Of a DNA stretch of 64,000 nt, positions 31,256 through 39,716 are shown piece after piece (positions within the stretch are counted from its first letter, which is position 1; every line of letters begins with the position of its first letter). The stretch comes from an uncultured Lachnospiraceae bacterium. GTDB lineage: Bacteria; Bacillota; Clostridia; Lachnospirales; Lachnospiraceae. The position numbers were made by a program, and so were the translations under genes. The DNA lies in assembly GCA_900550285.1 (NCBI GenBank), contig URRW01000003.1, positions 1 through 64,000 of the forward strand. Reading direction: 5' to 3'. The notes beneath the pieces are model-generated. The model saw only the letters and a program-made list of their open reading frames with translations. It did not search any database and had not been told where the DNA came from.

Positions 31256-32611
31256 ATGAAAAAGAAAATGTTAAGTCTGCTTCTCGTTTCGGCGATGACA
31301 GCAACTGCACTGGCAGGCTGTGGAAGCAGCGAAGAGGCTCCGGCAAGCGCACCGGCAGAGAGCGCACCCGCAAGTGAGGCGGCTTCCGAGGCAGCACCGG
31401 CAGAGAGCGAGGCAGCAGGCACAGAAGCGGCAGCAGACGATGCGGCAGCGCCTGACTACAGCGGCGTAGAGCTTACATACTGGTCTATGTGGAACGCGGC
31501 AGAGCCTCAGGGACAGGTACTTCAGGAGGCGGCAGACGCATTCTCCGAGAAGACCGGCGCGAAGATCAACATCGAGTGGAAGGGCCGCGACATCAAGACA
31601 ATCGTGATGGCAGCTCTGGAATCCGGTGAGAAGATCGATATTTTTGAAGAAGGCGACGCCAACATGGCGAAGGTATACAAGGATTATCTGTATGATCTGA
31701 CCGATATGGCAGAGAAGGCAGGCTATGCGGACAAGAGCTTTAAGTGCCTGACAGATTATCTGGTAAATACGGCAGGCTTCCTGTGCGCAGTTCCCGAACA
31801 GCCTCAGGTAGGCGGCGTATTCTACAACAAAGATATTTTCGAGGACTGCGGAATTACCGAGGTTCCCGCTACATGGGACGAATACCTGGCAGCATGCCAG
31901 ACAATGGTAGACAAGGGCTATCAGCCGCTGGCTCTGGACAGCACCTATGCAGATTTCCTGTTTACCTATCATCTGGACAGAGTGATCGGCAAGGATGCAA
32001 TCTCTGATCTGGCTGTAAACGGCGGCTGGTCTGAGAACGAAGGCGTTATCAAGGCTGCTGACCAGCAGATCGAGTTTGTAAAGAAGGGCTATCTGGCAGA
32101 CGGCGCTCCGGACGAGTATCCTGCAAGCCAGAACAAGATCGGTCTGACAGGCGAGGTTGCAATGGTAGTATGTGCAAACTATGTGGCTGCAGAAGTAAAC
32201 AACAACACCGGCGCAGAGATCAACTGGGGTCTGTTCAACTATCCTGCAGTTGACGGCGGCGCAGATCCGAGCAACGCATACGCAGGCTCCAATGCAGTTG
32301 CGGTTACTTCCTACTCTGAGAACCCTCAGGCAGCATTTGACTTTATCATGTTCCTGACAACAGGCGAATTTGACCAGAAGATGGCTGATGCAGCTCAGCA
32401 GATCCCTGCTGACCCGAACAACACAGCACCCGCTCTTATGGACGGCTCCATCGAGACACTGCAGGCAACAGAGAATCCCCTTCCCTGGAATGCAGGTCTG
32501 AGCGACAATGCTGATCTGGCAACAAGCCTTAAGGACGTGATCATTGGATTATATGAAGGCAAGTATGAGACTGGCAAAGATTTCGCGGCAGCTATGGATG
32601 CACTGTATTAA
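31256..32611 (+). CDS. Sugar ABC transporter substrate-binding lipoprotein
   Basis: A 451-residue lipoprotein with signal MKKKMLSLLLVSAMTATALAGC and lipobox LAGC (Cys22). A Ala/Glu/Ser-rich linker of about 45 residues leads to a family 1 solute-binding domain (ELTYWSMWNAAEPQGQVLQEAADAFSEKTGAKINIEWKG). It would capture an oligosaccharide outside the membrane for the two permeases that follow. Given the GH112 phosphorylase at the end of the operon, the ligand is probably galacto-N-biose, lacto-N-biose or a related disaccharide; this is inference. No ATPase is encoded here, so a shared MsmK-type ATPase elsewhere is expected. ATG at 31256 follows AAGGAGG. Confidence 0.92.
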   Translation: MKKKMLSLLLVSAMTATALAGCGSSEEAPASAPAESAPASEAASEAAPAESEAAGTEAAADDAAAPDYSGVELTYWSMWNAAEPQGQVLQEAADAFSEKTGAKINIEWKGRDIKTIVMAALESGEKIDIFEEGDANMAKVYKDYLYDLTDMAEKAGYADKSFKCLTDYLVNTAGFLCAVPEQPQVGGVFYNKDIFEDCGITEVPATWDEYLAACQTMVDKGYQPLALDSTYADFLFTYHLDRVIGKDAISDLAVNGGWSENEGVIKAADQQIEFVKKGYLADGAPDEYPASQNKIGLTGEVAMVVCANYVAAEVNNNTGAEINWGLFNYPAVDGGADPSNAYAGSNAVAVTSYSENPQAAFDFIMFLTTGEFDQKMADAAQQIPADPNNTAPALMDGSIETLQATENPLPWNAGLSDNADLATSLKDVIIGLYEGKYETGKDFAAAMDALY

Positions 32612-32630
32612 GAACCGATGAAAGAAAAAG

Positions 32631-32659
32631 GGCGGCACTGACCGGGTGTCGCCTTTTTT
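32631..32659 (+). terminator. Intra-operon hairpin after the binding-protein gene
   Basis: GGCGGCAC (32631-32638) pairs with GTGTCGCC (32646-32653), one G-U pair, followed by six T residues. It lies between the binding-protein stop and the first permease and would lower permease expression relative to the binding protein. Confidence 0.7.
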
Positions 32660-32678
32660 GTCAGAAGAGGTGAAGGAA

Positions 32679-33572
32679 ATGAAGAAAAACAAAGGCATGA
32701 TTGCATGGTTTATAATGCCGTGCGTATTGACGCTGCTTATTATGTATCTGTATCCGGTGATCCGAACGGTCCTGATGAGCTTTTTTGCCATCGACAGCGT
32801 GACGGCGGATGCGAGCACATGGAGCTTTAACGGCTTCGGAAACTACGCGAGAATATTTGGAAGCGCCACCTTTTTGACATCCCTTTCCAATATGCTGAAG
32901 ATCTGGCTGGTAGGCGGGATTTTTACGCTGAGCATCGCACTGCTGTTTGCGGTTATTTTAACAAGCGGCATCCGCTTTAAAAAGTTTTTCCGCGCGGCGA
33001 TCTACCTTCCGAACGTAGTCAGCGCAGTTGCACTGGCAACGATGTGGATACAGTATATTTACAATCAGGATTACGGTCTTTTGAATCAGATGCTGGAAAT
33101 GGTTGGGCTGGAAGGTGTGAAATGGCTAGGAACCGATACGAAGTTCTGGGCGATGCTGGGGGCGTTCATCTTCGGTGCGGTAGGCTATTACATGCTGATC
33201 TTTATCAGCGGTATTGAGAGAATCCCGCAGGATCTGTATGAAGCTGCAACGATCGACGGTGCGAACAAGATCAAGCAGTTTTTTAGGATCACGCTTCCGC
33301 TTTTGAAGGGCATTATCAAAACGAACCTGACCTTCTGGAGCATCAATACGATCACCTTCTTCCTGTGGACAAAGATGTTTTCTCCGATCTCATCGGAAGC
33401 ATCCACGATCGTTCCCGTCGTATACCTGTACGATACGGTATTCGGCACAACGGGAAATGCGCAGCGTGACGCGGGCGCAGGCGCTGCAGTGGGTGTGATT
33501 CTGGCAATTTTCGTAGGAGTGATTTACCTTGTGACAAGCAAATTGCTCAAAGATGACGATCTGGAATTCTAA
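32679..33572 (+). CDS. Sugar ABC transporter permease (MalF/MsmF type)
   Basis: A 297-residue inner-membrane permease with six predicted helices, starting MKKNKGMIAWFIMPCVLTLLIMYLYPVIRTVLMSFF. The cytoplasmic EAA loop that docks the ATPase is YEAATIDGANKIKQFFRITLPLLKG. It works with the second permease downstream. The start at 32679 has GGTGAAGGAA upstream; an in-frame extension to 32646 would overlap the hairpin. Confidence 0.92.
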   Translation: MKKNKGMIAWFIMPCVLTLLIMYLYPVIRTVLMSFFAIDSVTADASTWSFNGFGNYARIFGSATFLTSLSNMLKIWLVGGIFTLSIALLFAVILTSGIRFKKFFRAAIYLPNVVSAVALATMWIQYIYNQDYGLLNQMLEMVGLEGVKWLGTDTKFWAMLGAFIFGAVGYYMLIFISGIERIPQDLYEAATIDGANKIKQFFRITLPLLKGIIKTNLTFWSINTITFFLWTKMFSPISSEASTIVPVVYLYDTVFGTTGNAQRDAGAGAAVGVILAIFVGVIYLVTSKLLKDDDLEF

Positions 33573-33631
33573 AAGAGCACAGGATACGCGGCAGGGCGGC
33601 AGGCTTTGCGCGCCTGTGAACGGAGGAAATC

Positions 33632-34504
33632 ATGAGAAAAAAAGAAAAAATCGTTTATAAGGAAAAGATAAACTGGAAAAGGGAACTGTCCTTATTGCCG
33701 GGCTATCTGATCGTATCGGTCTGGGTGCTGTTTACAGCGGTATTTCTGGTATGGATTCTGGCGGCGAGCCTTTCGACGTCCAGAGAGATCTTTTCCGGTT
33801 CCGTATTCAAATTTGAAACCGGGCTTCATTTTGAAAACTATGTGACCGCATGGAAAACGCAGAATGTATCCGTATTTTTCGGAAACTCCCTGCTGTATTC
33901 GGTGGTGTCCTGCTTCTTCGTACTGCTGATCTCCGCCCCGGCGGCATATGTGCTGTCCCGGTTTGGCTTTAAGGGCAGCAAGCAGGTACGGGGCAGCCTG
34001 ATCCTTGCAATGAGTATTCCGGAGGTTATGATCGTTCTTCCCATCTTTTCCCTGACAACGCAGTGGGGGATCAAGGGAAGGATCCTGTTAATGCTTTTAT
34101 ACATTTTCCTGAGAGTGCCTTATACGACCACCTATCTGCTGAACTTCTTTGCGACGCTGTCAAAGACATATGAAGAGGCGGCGGCGATCGACGGCTGCCC
34201 TCCGGCAAAGACGTTCTGGGTAATTATGCTTCCGCTGGTACAGCCTGCGATCATTACCGTGACGATCTTTAATTTCCTGAGCGTATGGAACGAGTTCTTC
34301 ATGGCGCTGATTTTTGCAAGCTCCGCGGAAATGACGCCGGTAGGCGTAGGGCTTTTGCAGATCGTAAACTCGATGAAATATACGGGGAATTACGGCGGTC
34401 TGTTCGCTGCGGTTGTCATCGTATTTTTGCCGACCTTCCTGCTGTATCTGTTCCTGTCGGAAAAGATCATTGCGGGCGTTACGGGCGGCGGCATCAAGGG
34501 ATGA
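33632..34504 (+). CDS. Sugar ABC transporter permease (MalG/MsmG type)
   Basis: A 290-residue permease with six predicted membrane helices. The EAA loop is YEEAAAIDGCPPAKTFWVIMLPLVQPAIITV, and the C terminus ends LYLFLSEKIIAGVTGGGIKG, typical of this subfamily. It pairs with the permease at 32679-33572 to form the channel. The start ATG at 33632 follows ACGGAGGAAATC. The GH112 phosphorylase begins 56 bp after its stop. Confidence 0.93.
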   Translation: MRKKEKIVYKEKINWKRELSLLPGYLIVSVWVLFTAVFLVWILAASLSTSREIFSGSVFKFETGLHFENYVTAWKTQNVSVFFGNSLLYSVVSCFFVLLISAPAAYVLSRFGFKGSKQVRGSLILAMSIPEVMIVLPIFSLTTQWGIKGRILLMLLYIFLRVPYTTTYLLNFFATLSKTYEEAAAIDGCPPAKTFWVIMLPLVQPAIITVTIFNFLSVWNEFFMALIFASSAEMTPVGVGLLQIVNSMKYTGNYGGLFAAVVIVFLPTFLLYLFLSEKIIAGVTGGGIKG

Positions 34505-34560
34505 TTTTTTACGCGGCTTAATAAAACATAAGTTTGACATAAAAATGGAGGAGCAGCTAA

Positions 34561-36717
34561 ATGAGCGAGATGAAAGGCAGAGTGACAATTCCCACAGACG
34601 TGGATGTGATTCAGGAGACGCTGGATCTGGCAAAGCGTTGGGGTGCGGATGCGGTAAGAGACTGCGACGGTACGGATTTTCCGGTTGAGTTAAAAGACGC
34701 GGGAATGAAGGTTTACTCCACTTATTACACCACGAGAAAGGACAATGCTTGGGCAAAGGCGAACCCGGACGAGATCCAGCAGATGTATGTGATGACGCCG
34801 TTTTATACGGCGGCAGCGGATACGCTGCGCATCCGTCTGATGAAAGGCCTGTATCCGGATATGCTGACGCCCAACTGCAGGGACGACATAAAGCGCTGGT
34901 GGGAGGTCGTTGACCGGACGACCGGAGAGGTGGTAAATACTTCCGACTGGAGTTATGAAGAAGAGAGCGGCGAGGTCGTGATCAAAAGCGAGCCGTTCCA
35001 TGATTACACCGTAAGCTTTCTGGCATACATCATGTGGGATCCGGTGCATATGTACAACGCGGTCGTAAACGACTGGAGGGATGTGGAGCATCAGATTACC
35101 TTCGATGTGCGCCAGCCCAAGACCCATGCCTATACGATGGAGCGCCTGCGCAAATTCATCGCAGATCATCCGTATGTAAATGTGCTGCGTTTTACGACAT
35201 TTTTCCATCAGTTCACGCTGATGTTCGACGAGCTGGCGCGTGAAAAATATGTGGACTGGTACGGCTATTCGGCTTCTGTAAGCCCCTATATCCTGGAGCA
35301 GTTTGAAAAAGAGGCTGGCTATCCGTTCCGTCCGGAATATATTATCGATCAGGGATACTACAACAACCAGTACCGGATCCCGTCCAAAGAGTTTAAGGAT
35401 TTTCAGGCATTCCAGCGCCGCGAGGTGGCGAAGATCGCGAAGGAGATGGTTGACATCTGCCATGAGTGCGGCAGGGAAGCGATGATGTTTCTGGGCGACC
35501 ACTGGATCGGCACGGAGCCTTTTATGGATGAGTTTAAATCCATCGGGCTGGACGCGGTCGTGGGAAGCGTCGGCAACGGCTCCACGCTGCGCCTGATCAG
35601 CGACATCGAGGGCGTAAAATATACCGAAGGCCGCCTGCTTCCGTATTTCTTCCCGGATACCTTCCATGAGGGCGGCGATCCTGTGAAGGAAGCGAAGGTC
35701 AACTGGGTAACGGCGCGCCGCGCGATTTTGAGAAAACCCATCGACCGGATCGGCTACGGCGGCTATTTAAAGCTTGCAAACGAGTTCCCGGATTTTGTGG
35801 AATATGTGGAATCCGTATGCGCGGAATTCCGTGAGCTGTATGAAAACATCAAGGGAACAACGCCTTACTGCGTAAAGCGGGTTGCGGTATTAAACTGCTG
35901 GGGCAAAATGAGGGCATGGGGCAACCACATGGTTCATCATGCGATCTACTTCAAGCAGAACTACTCCTATTCCGGCATTATTGAAGCGCTGTCCGGCGCG
36001 CCCTTCGACGTGAAGTTTATCAGCTTTGAAGATATTCTGGAAAATAAGGATATTTTAAAGGACATCGACGTTCTGATCAACGTGGGCGATGCGGATACCG
36101 CGCAGACCGGCGGCGAATGGTGGTGCAATCCGGCGATCTCTTCCGCGGTAAAGGAATTTGTTTATAACGGCGGCGGCTTTATCGGCGTCGGCGAACCGAC
36201 CGGACATCAGGCAAACGGACATTTCTTCCAGCTGGCAAACGTGCTCGGCGTGGAAGAAGAGCGGGATTTCACGCTCGGCTACGACAAGTACAACTGGGAG
36301 ACGCACAGCCACTTTATTACCGAGGACGTAAAGGATAAGATTGACTTCGGCGAGAGCAGAAAGTACATCTACGCGCTGGAGGGCACGCAGGTGCTGGAAG
36401 TAGAGGACAAAGAGGTGCATCTGGCTGTCAACGAATTTGGAAAGGGACGCAGCGTTTATATGAGCGGGCTTCCGTACAGCTTTGAAAACAGCCGTCTCTT
36501 ATACCGCGCGATCCTTTGGAGCGCAGGGGATGAAGCCAATATTCACAGCTGGTTTTCTTCCAACTACAACGTGGAAGTGCACGCATACATCAAGAACGGC
36601 AAATACTGTGTTGTAAACAACACATACGAGCCCCAGTCCACAACTGTTTACCGTGGGGACGGCAGCAGCTTCGATCTGGATCTGGAGGCAAATCAGATCG
36701 TGTGGTACGAGATCTGA
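34561..36717 (+). CDS. GH112 beta-galactosyl phosphorylase (galacto-N-biose/lacto-N-biose phosphorylase family)
   Basis: A 718-residue cytoplasmic enzyme of GH112. The N-terminal WGADAVRDCDGTDFP and the FLGDHWIGTEP motif are characteristic; the Asp in that motif is residue 313, the same number as the general acid of the Bifidobacterium enzyme. GH112 enzymes split Gal-beta-1,3-GalNAc or Gal-beta-1,3-GlcNAc with phosphate into galactose 1-phosphate and the free N-acetylhexosamine; some members act on Gal-beta-1,4-rhamnose, and the sequence alone does not decide. It is the last gene of the ABC operon. The N-acetylhexosamine 1-kinase at 46900-48015 is the usual next enzyme for the released sugar. 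Confidence 0.93.
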   Translation: MSEMKGRVTIPTDVDVIQETLDLAKRWGADAVRDCDGTDFPVELKDAGMKVYSTYYTTRKDNAWAKANPDEIQQMYVMTPFYTAAADTLRIRLMKGLYPDMLTPNCRDDIKRWWEVVDRTTGEVVNTSDWSYEEESGEVVIKSEPFHDYTVSFLAYIMWDPVHMYNAVVNDWRDVEHQITFDVRQPKTHAYTMERLRKFIADHPYVNVLRFTTFFHQFTLMFDELAREKYVDWYGYSASVSPYILEQFEKEAGYPFRPEYIIDQGYYNNQYRIPSKEFKDFQAFQRREVAKIAKEMVDICHECGREAMMFLGDHWIGTEPFMDEFKSIGLDAVVGSVGNGSTLRLISDIEGVKYTEGRLLPYFFPDTFHEGGDPVKEAKVNWVTARRAILRKPIDRIGYGGYLKLANEFPDFVEYVESVCAEFRELYENIKGTTPYCVKRVAVLNCWGKMRAWGNHMVHHAIYFKQNYSYSGIIEALSGAPFDVKFISFEDILENKDILKDIDVLINVGDADTAQTGGEWWCNPAISSAVKEFVYNGGGFIGVGEPTGHQANGHFFQLANVLGVEEERDFTLGYDKYNWETHSHFITEDVKDKIDFGESRKYIYALEGTQVLEVEDKEVHLAVNEFGKGRSVYMSGLPYSFENSRLLYRAILWSAGDEANIHSWFSSNYNVEVHAYIKNGKYCVVNNTYEPQSTTVYRGDGSSFDLDLEANQIVWYEI

Positions 36718-36786
36718 GGATTTGAACCGGTCAGGCGCAAAGAGGGACAGCGCCTGACGGTAACTATTCAGGCGGGGTAAGAAAAT

Positions 36787-36830
36787 AAAAAAACTGCTGC
36801 AGAAGCGAATGGTCTGCAGCAGTTTTTGAT
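36787..36830. terminator. Bidirectional terminator
   Basis: AAAAACTGCTGCAG and CTGCAGCAGTTTTT pair around an 11-nt loop (36789-36802 with 36814-36827). A-tract on one side and T-tract on the other serve the GH112 operon and the convergent DUF3048 gene. Confidence 0.88.
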
Positions 36831-36838
36831 TTCTTTTT

Positions 36839-38002
36839 TTATTCCGCGTCGATTGTCTTGCCTTCTTTTACGACACAGATGTTGGTCTTGCCGGTGTTGA
36901 TCTCGATCTCGTTGCCGTTGTCGTCATAGAACTTGGTCGGAGCGAAGTCTCCGTCCTTTTTCCATGTCACATGGATGCCCTTGCCGTTTGTAAAATAGTA
37001 GCCGTCCTTTGTGTTGTCGTGGCACTGGAAGGAAAGGTATCCTTTTTCGTCTCTTGTCTCGTAGTGGGCAAACTGTACGAGCACGTTTTTGAATGCGAGC
37101 TGGCTGTTGGTCGCCGCGTCCATATGCTTCTGGTCGCCCTTCTGCATGCCCTGGAAGCGGTAGTAAAGGCCGTCCTCCTCGTTGTACTCAAAATAGGTCT
37201 TGGTGATCGGGTATGCGCCGGATAAATCGATCTTGTTTGCCGGGATCGCATCGCTGTACTGCTCCAGCGTGTTGGGCTTGCTTTCGGGAGCAAATTTGAA
37301 GTGATCCTTCTGGTAGTTTTCCGTGTATGTCTCAGAGTAGCCCAGATCCTTTACCGCCTTTTCGATGCGGTCGCCGCTTGTGTAGGCGTTGTGGGGAGCC
37401 TTGCGGTCGTCGCTGCGGAAAAATGCGCCGTCATAAAGTCCCTTGGTCTGGGATTTGTCGCTTGCAAGGACTGCACCGGTAATGTTGTTCACATAAGGCT
37501 TATTGATGATGTCCAGGATGTAGAAGGGGCCGCCGATATGGGTGTAAAGCGCATCCCATTCTGTCGCCCAGTATACATAGTAGTCGCGGCAGCTTCTGAT
37601 GTTGCCGATCTTGTCCAGATTCTTCCAGTCTTTAAAAACTGCCATCAGGCGGGTCATATTGCCTTCTACGCTGCATTCGTAAAGAATATCCGCATTGGAA
37701 AGGTTATAGTGGGGAAGCGCTGCGTTTTCGTTGGGGATCATAACCGCGATGGGGCGCTGATCCTCAATATCGCCGCTGATCCATTCATTTGTCAGATCGC
37801 TTCTTACCATTCCCTCTTCCGGGGGAACGTCTTCGTCAGCAGTCTCCGTCTCCGTTTCTGTCTCGGCAGCAGTGGGAGCTGTAGTGCTTTCCACAACGTT
37901 GTCAACCGGAACGGTTTCGACGGTATCATCCTTGCTTCCGCAGCCAAACAGCATCGTCGCGCATGTCAGACCGGTCAGAAGAAGTACGGCCAGTTTTTTC
38001 AT
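36839..38002 (-). CDS. DUF3048 lipoprotein (YerB-like)
   Basis: A 387-residue lipoprotein: signal MKKLAVLLLTGLTCATMLFGC with Cys at residue 21, then a Thr/Glu-rich linker. The main region is DUF3048 (RPIAVMIPNENAALPHYNLSNADILYECSVEGNMTRLMAVFKDWKNLDKIGNIRSCRDYYVYWATEWDALYTHIGG). YerB-like proteins are common in Firmicutes and their function is unknown; a cell-envelope role is inferred from export. The start at 38002 is chosen because it begins the signal peptide; a longer in-frame start would put charged residues ahead of it. Confidence 0.9.
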   Translation of the reverse strand: MKKLAVLLLTGLTCATMLFGCGSKDDTVETVPVDNVVESTTAPTAAETETETETADEDVPPEEGMVRSDLTNEWISGDIEDQRPIAVMIPNENAALPHYNLSNADILYECSVEGNMTRLMAVFKDWKNLDKIGNIRSCRDYYVYWATEWDALYTHIGGPFYILDIINKPYVNNITGAVLASDKSQTKGLYDGAFFRSDDRKAPHNAYTSGDRIEKAVKDLGYSETYTENYQKDHFKFAPESKPNTLEQYSDAIPANKIDLSGAYPITKTYFEYNEEDGLYYRFQGMQKGDQKHMDAATNSQLAFKNVLVQFAHYETRDEKGYLSFQCHDNTKDGYYFTNGKGIHVTWKKDGDFAPTKFYDDNGNEIEINTGKTNICVVKEGKTIDAE

Positions 38003-38113
38003 GATATTTCCTCTCTTTCTCTTTTCGTTTCGTAAAAAAACCATATCCTTATAGATTATACCGTAGCGTAAAAAGTTTGTCACTATCAAAATAATTAAGA
38101 AATTTATAATTTA

Positions 38114-38142
38114 ATGACAGTCAGTTTTTTCAATGCTATAAT
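38114..38142 (+). promoter_or_regulatory. Promoter of the broken CPBP protease gene
   Basis: ATGACA at 38114-38119, 17-bp spacer, perfect TATAAT at 38137-38142. Confidence 0.6.
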
Positions 38143-38185
38143 ACCGTAAGAGGCTGAATGAAAAGTTGAAAGGAAAGGCAGTTAA

Positions 38186-38816
38186 ATGAAAAGTAAGATC
38201 AATAAAAAGGCAATGACATATCTGGGGATCCTGTGCCTTACCTGCCTGGTGTTTTATTATCTGAGCATCCGGTCCGGGGGGCTGTCGGGCGGCTCCATAT
38301 TTCTGATCGCGCTTATGTGGATGCCGGCGTTTGCCGCGGTATGTACGAAGCTTTTGTACGATCATTCCATAAAAGGGATCGGGTGGAGAATAAAAGGCTG
38401 GCGGCAGATCGGGATCGCGTATGTCCTGCCGCTGGTGAGTTGTATTGTCGTATATGGACTGACATGGCTTACGGGGATGGGAGGTTGTCAGCCCGTGGGG
38501 ATCATGCCGTTTCTGATCATGGCAACCCTGGGGCTGTTTGGAAGCATGATAACGGCGGTCGGGGAAGAAATAGGCTGGCGGGGATTTTTGCTGACGGAAC
38601 TGCGCCGGACGCTGGATTACAGACAGTTAAACTGGGCCATCGGGATCATATGGTACGTTTATCATATGCCGCTGATCGTTTTCTCCGGTCGATAAGGGGT
38701 ATACGCGGTATATTACTTCCGAATTTGGCATCGGTCTTGCCCTGTGCTACGCGGCGGTGGCTGCCGTTGTCTGGAGCCGGCATGAGAAACGCAATATTTC
38801 TGGTAAAATGCAGTAA
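38186..38816 (+). pseudogene. CPBP-family intramembrane metalloprotease, internally deleted and frameshifted
   Basis: The first 169 codons give a normal N-terminal part of a CPBP (CAAX protease-like) protein, with the GEEIGWRGFL motif and WYVYHMPLIVF, then a stop at 38693-38695. In the next frame, overlapping that stop, the sequence DKGYTRYITSEFGIGLALCYAAVAAVVW continues to a stop at 38814-38816; this is the typical C-terminal tail of the same family. The segment between, which holds the last conserved His/Asn motif and at least one membrane helix, is missing. So an internal deletion with frame change has inactivated the gene, although a good promoter remains. Confidence 0.75.
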
Positions 38817-38860
38817 ATGATGATACACTTAAAAAAAACGGAATTTCAGAGGAGGACGAG

Positions 38861-39703
38861 ATGAAGAAAATTATTGTAACCGGATGCAACGGCCAGCTTG
38901 GCAGGGCGGTCAATGAATTTTATAAAAATGATCCGGAGATCAGCTTTGTGAATACGGATGTGGACGAGCTGGATATTACCGACATCGGCGCGGTCATGAA
39001 GCTTGCAAAAGAGGTTCAGCCTTACGCGATCATCAACTGTGCGGCGTTTACGGCGGTGGACGCGTGCGAGACGCAGTATGAGAAGGCGTTTGCAATCAAT
39101 GCCATCGGCCCCCGCAATCTGGCGATCGCGGCAAGGGAGATGGGCGCGAAGCTGATGCACATTTCTACGGACTATGTGTTTGACGGAAAAGGGACGAAGC
39201 CCTATGTGGAGACGGATGCGGCGGCTCCGGCGAGCGCTTACGGCTCTACAAAGCTTGCGGGCGAGCGGTTTGTGGAGCAGTTTGCGGACAGATATTTCAT
39301 CCTGCGCACCGCATGGCTGTACGGCGACGGCAAAAATTTTGCAAAGACGATGCTGAAGCTGTCTGAAAACCACGATGTTGTGCGCGTTGTCAACGACCAG
39401 TTCGGTTCCCCTACGAGCACGCTGGAGCTGACAAAGGCGATCGACGCATTGTTATTTACGGATAATTACGGGATTTTCCATGCGACCTGTGAAGGAAGCT
39501 GCAGCTGGGCGGAGTTTGCGGAGGAGATTTTCAGGCTCGCGGGCAAAAATACAAGGGTGGAGGGAATTTCCACGGAAGAATACGGTTCCCCCACGCCCCG
39601 TCCGTTATATTCCGTGCTGGACAAGCGGATGTTCCGCCTGACGACAGATTTTAGGTTTGCGGACTGGCATGACGCGATCGCGGTTTATTTAAAAGAGCTG
39701 TGA
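38861..39703 (+). CDS. rfbD: dTDP-4-dehydrorhamnose reductase
   Basis: A 280-residue extended short-chain dehydrogenase that makes dTDP-L-rhamnose, the last step of the pathway for cell-wall polysaccharide. The NADPH-binding motif is VTGCNGQLGRAV, the active-site region STDYVFDGKG and YGSTKLAGE supplies Tyr and Lys, and the substrate region reads VVNDQFGSPTSTLELTKAI. The other rml genes are not in the window. It starts behind GAGGAGGACGAG. A GT-C-like membrane protein follows 13 bp later, which fits surface glycan assembly. Confidence 0.93.
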   Translation: MKKIIVTGCNGQLGRAVNEFYKNDPEISFVNTDVDELDITDIGAVMKLAKEVQPYAIINCAAFTAVDACETQYEKAFAINAIGPRNLAIAAREMGAKLMHISTDYVFDGKGTKPYVETDAAAPASAYGSTKLAGERFVEQFADRYFILRTAWLYGDGKNFAKTMLKLSENHDVVRVVNDQFGSPTSTLELTKAIDALLFTDNYGIFHATCEGSCSWAEFAEEIFRLAGKNTRVEGISTEEYGSPTPRPLYSVLDKRMFRLTTDFRFADWHDAIAVYLKEL

Positions 39704-39716
39704 CGGGGGACGTTCC

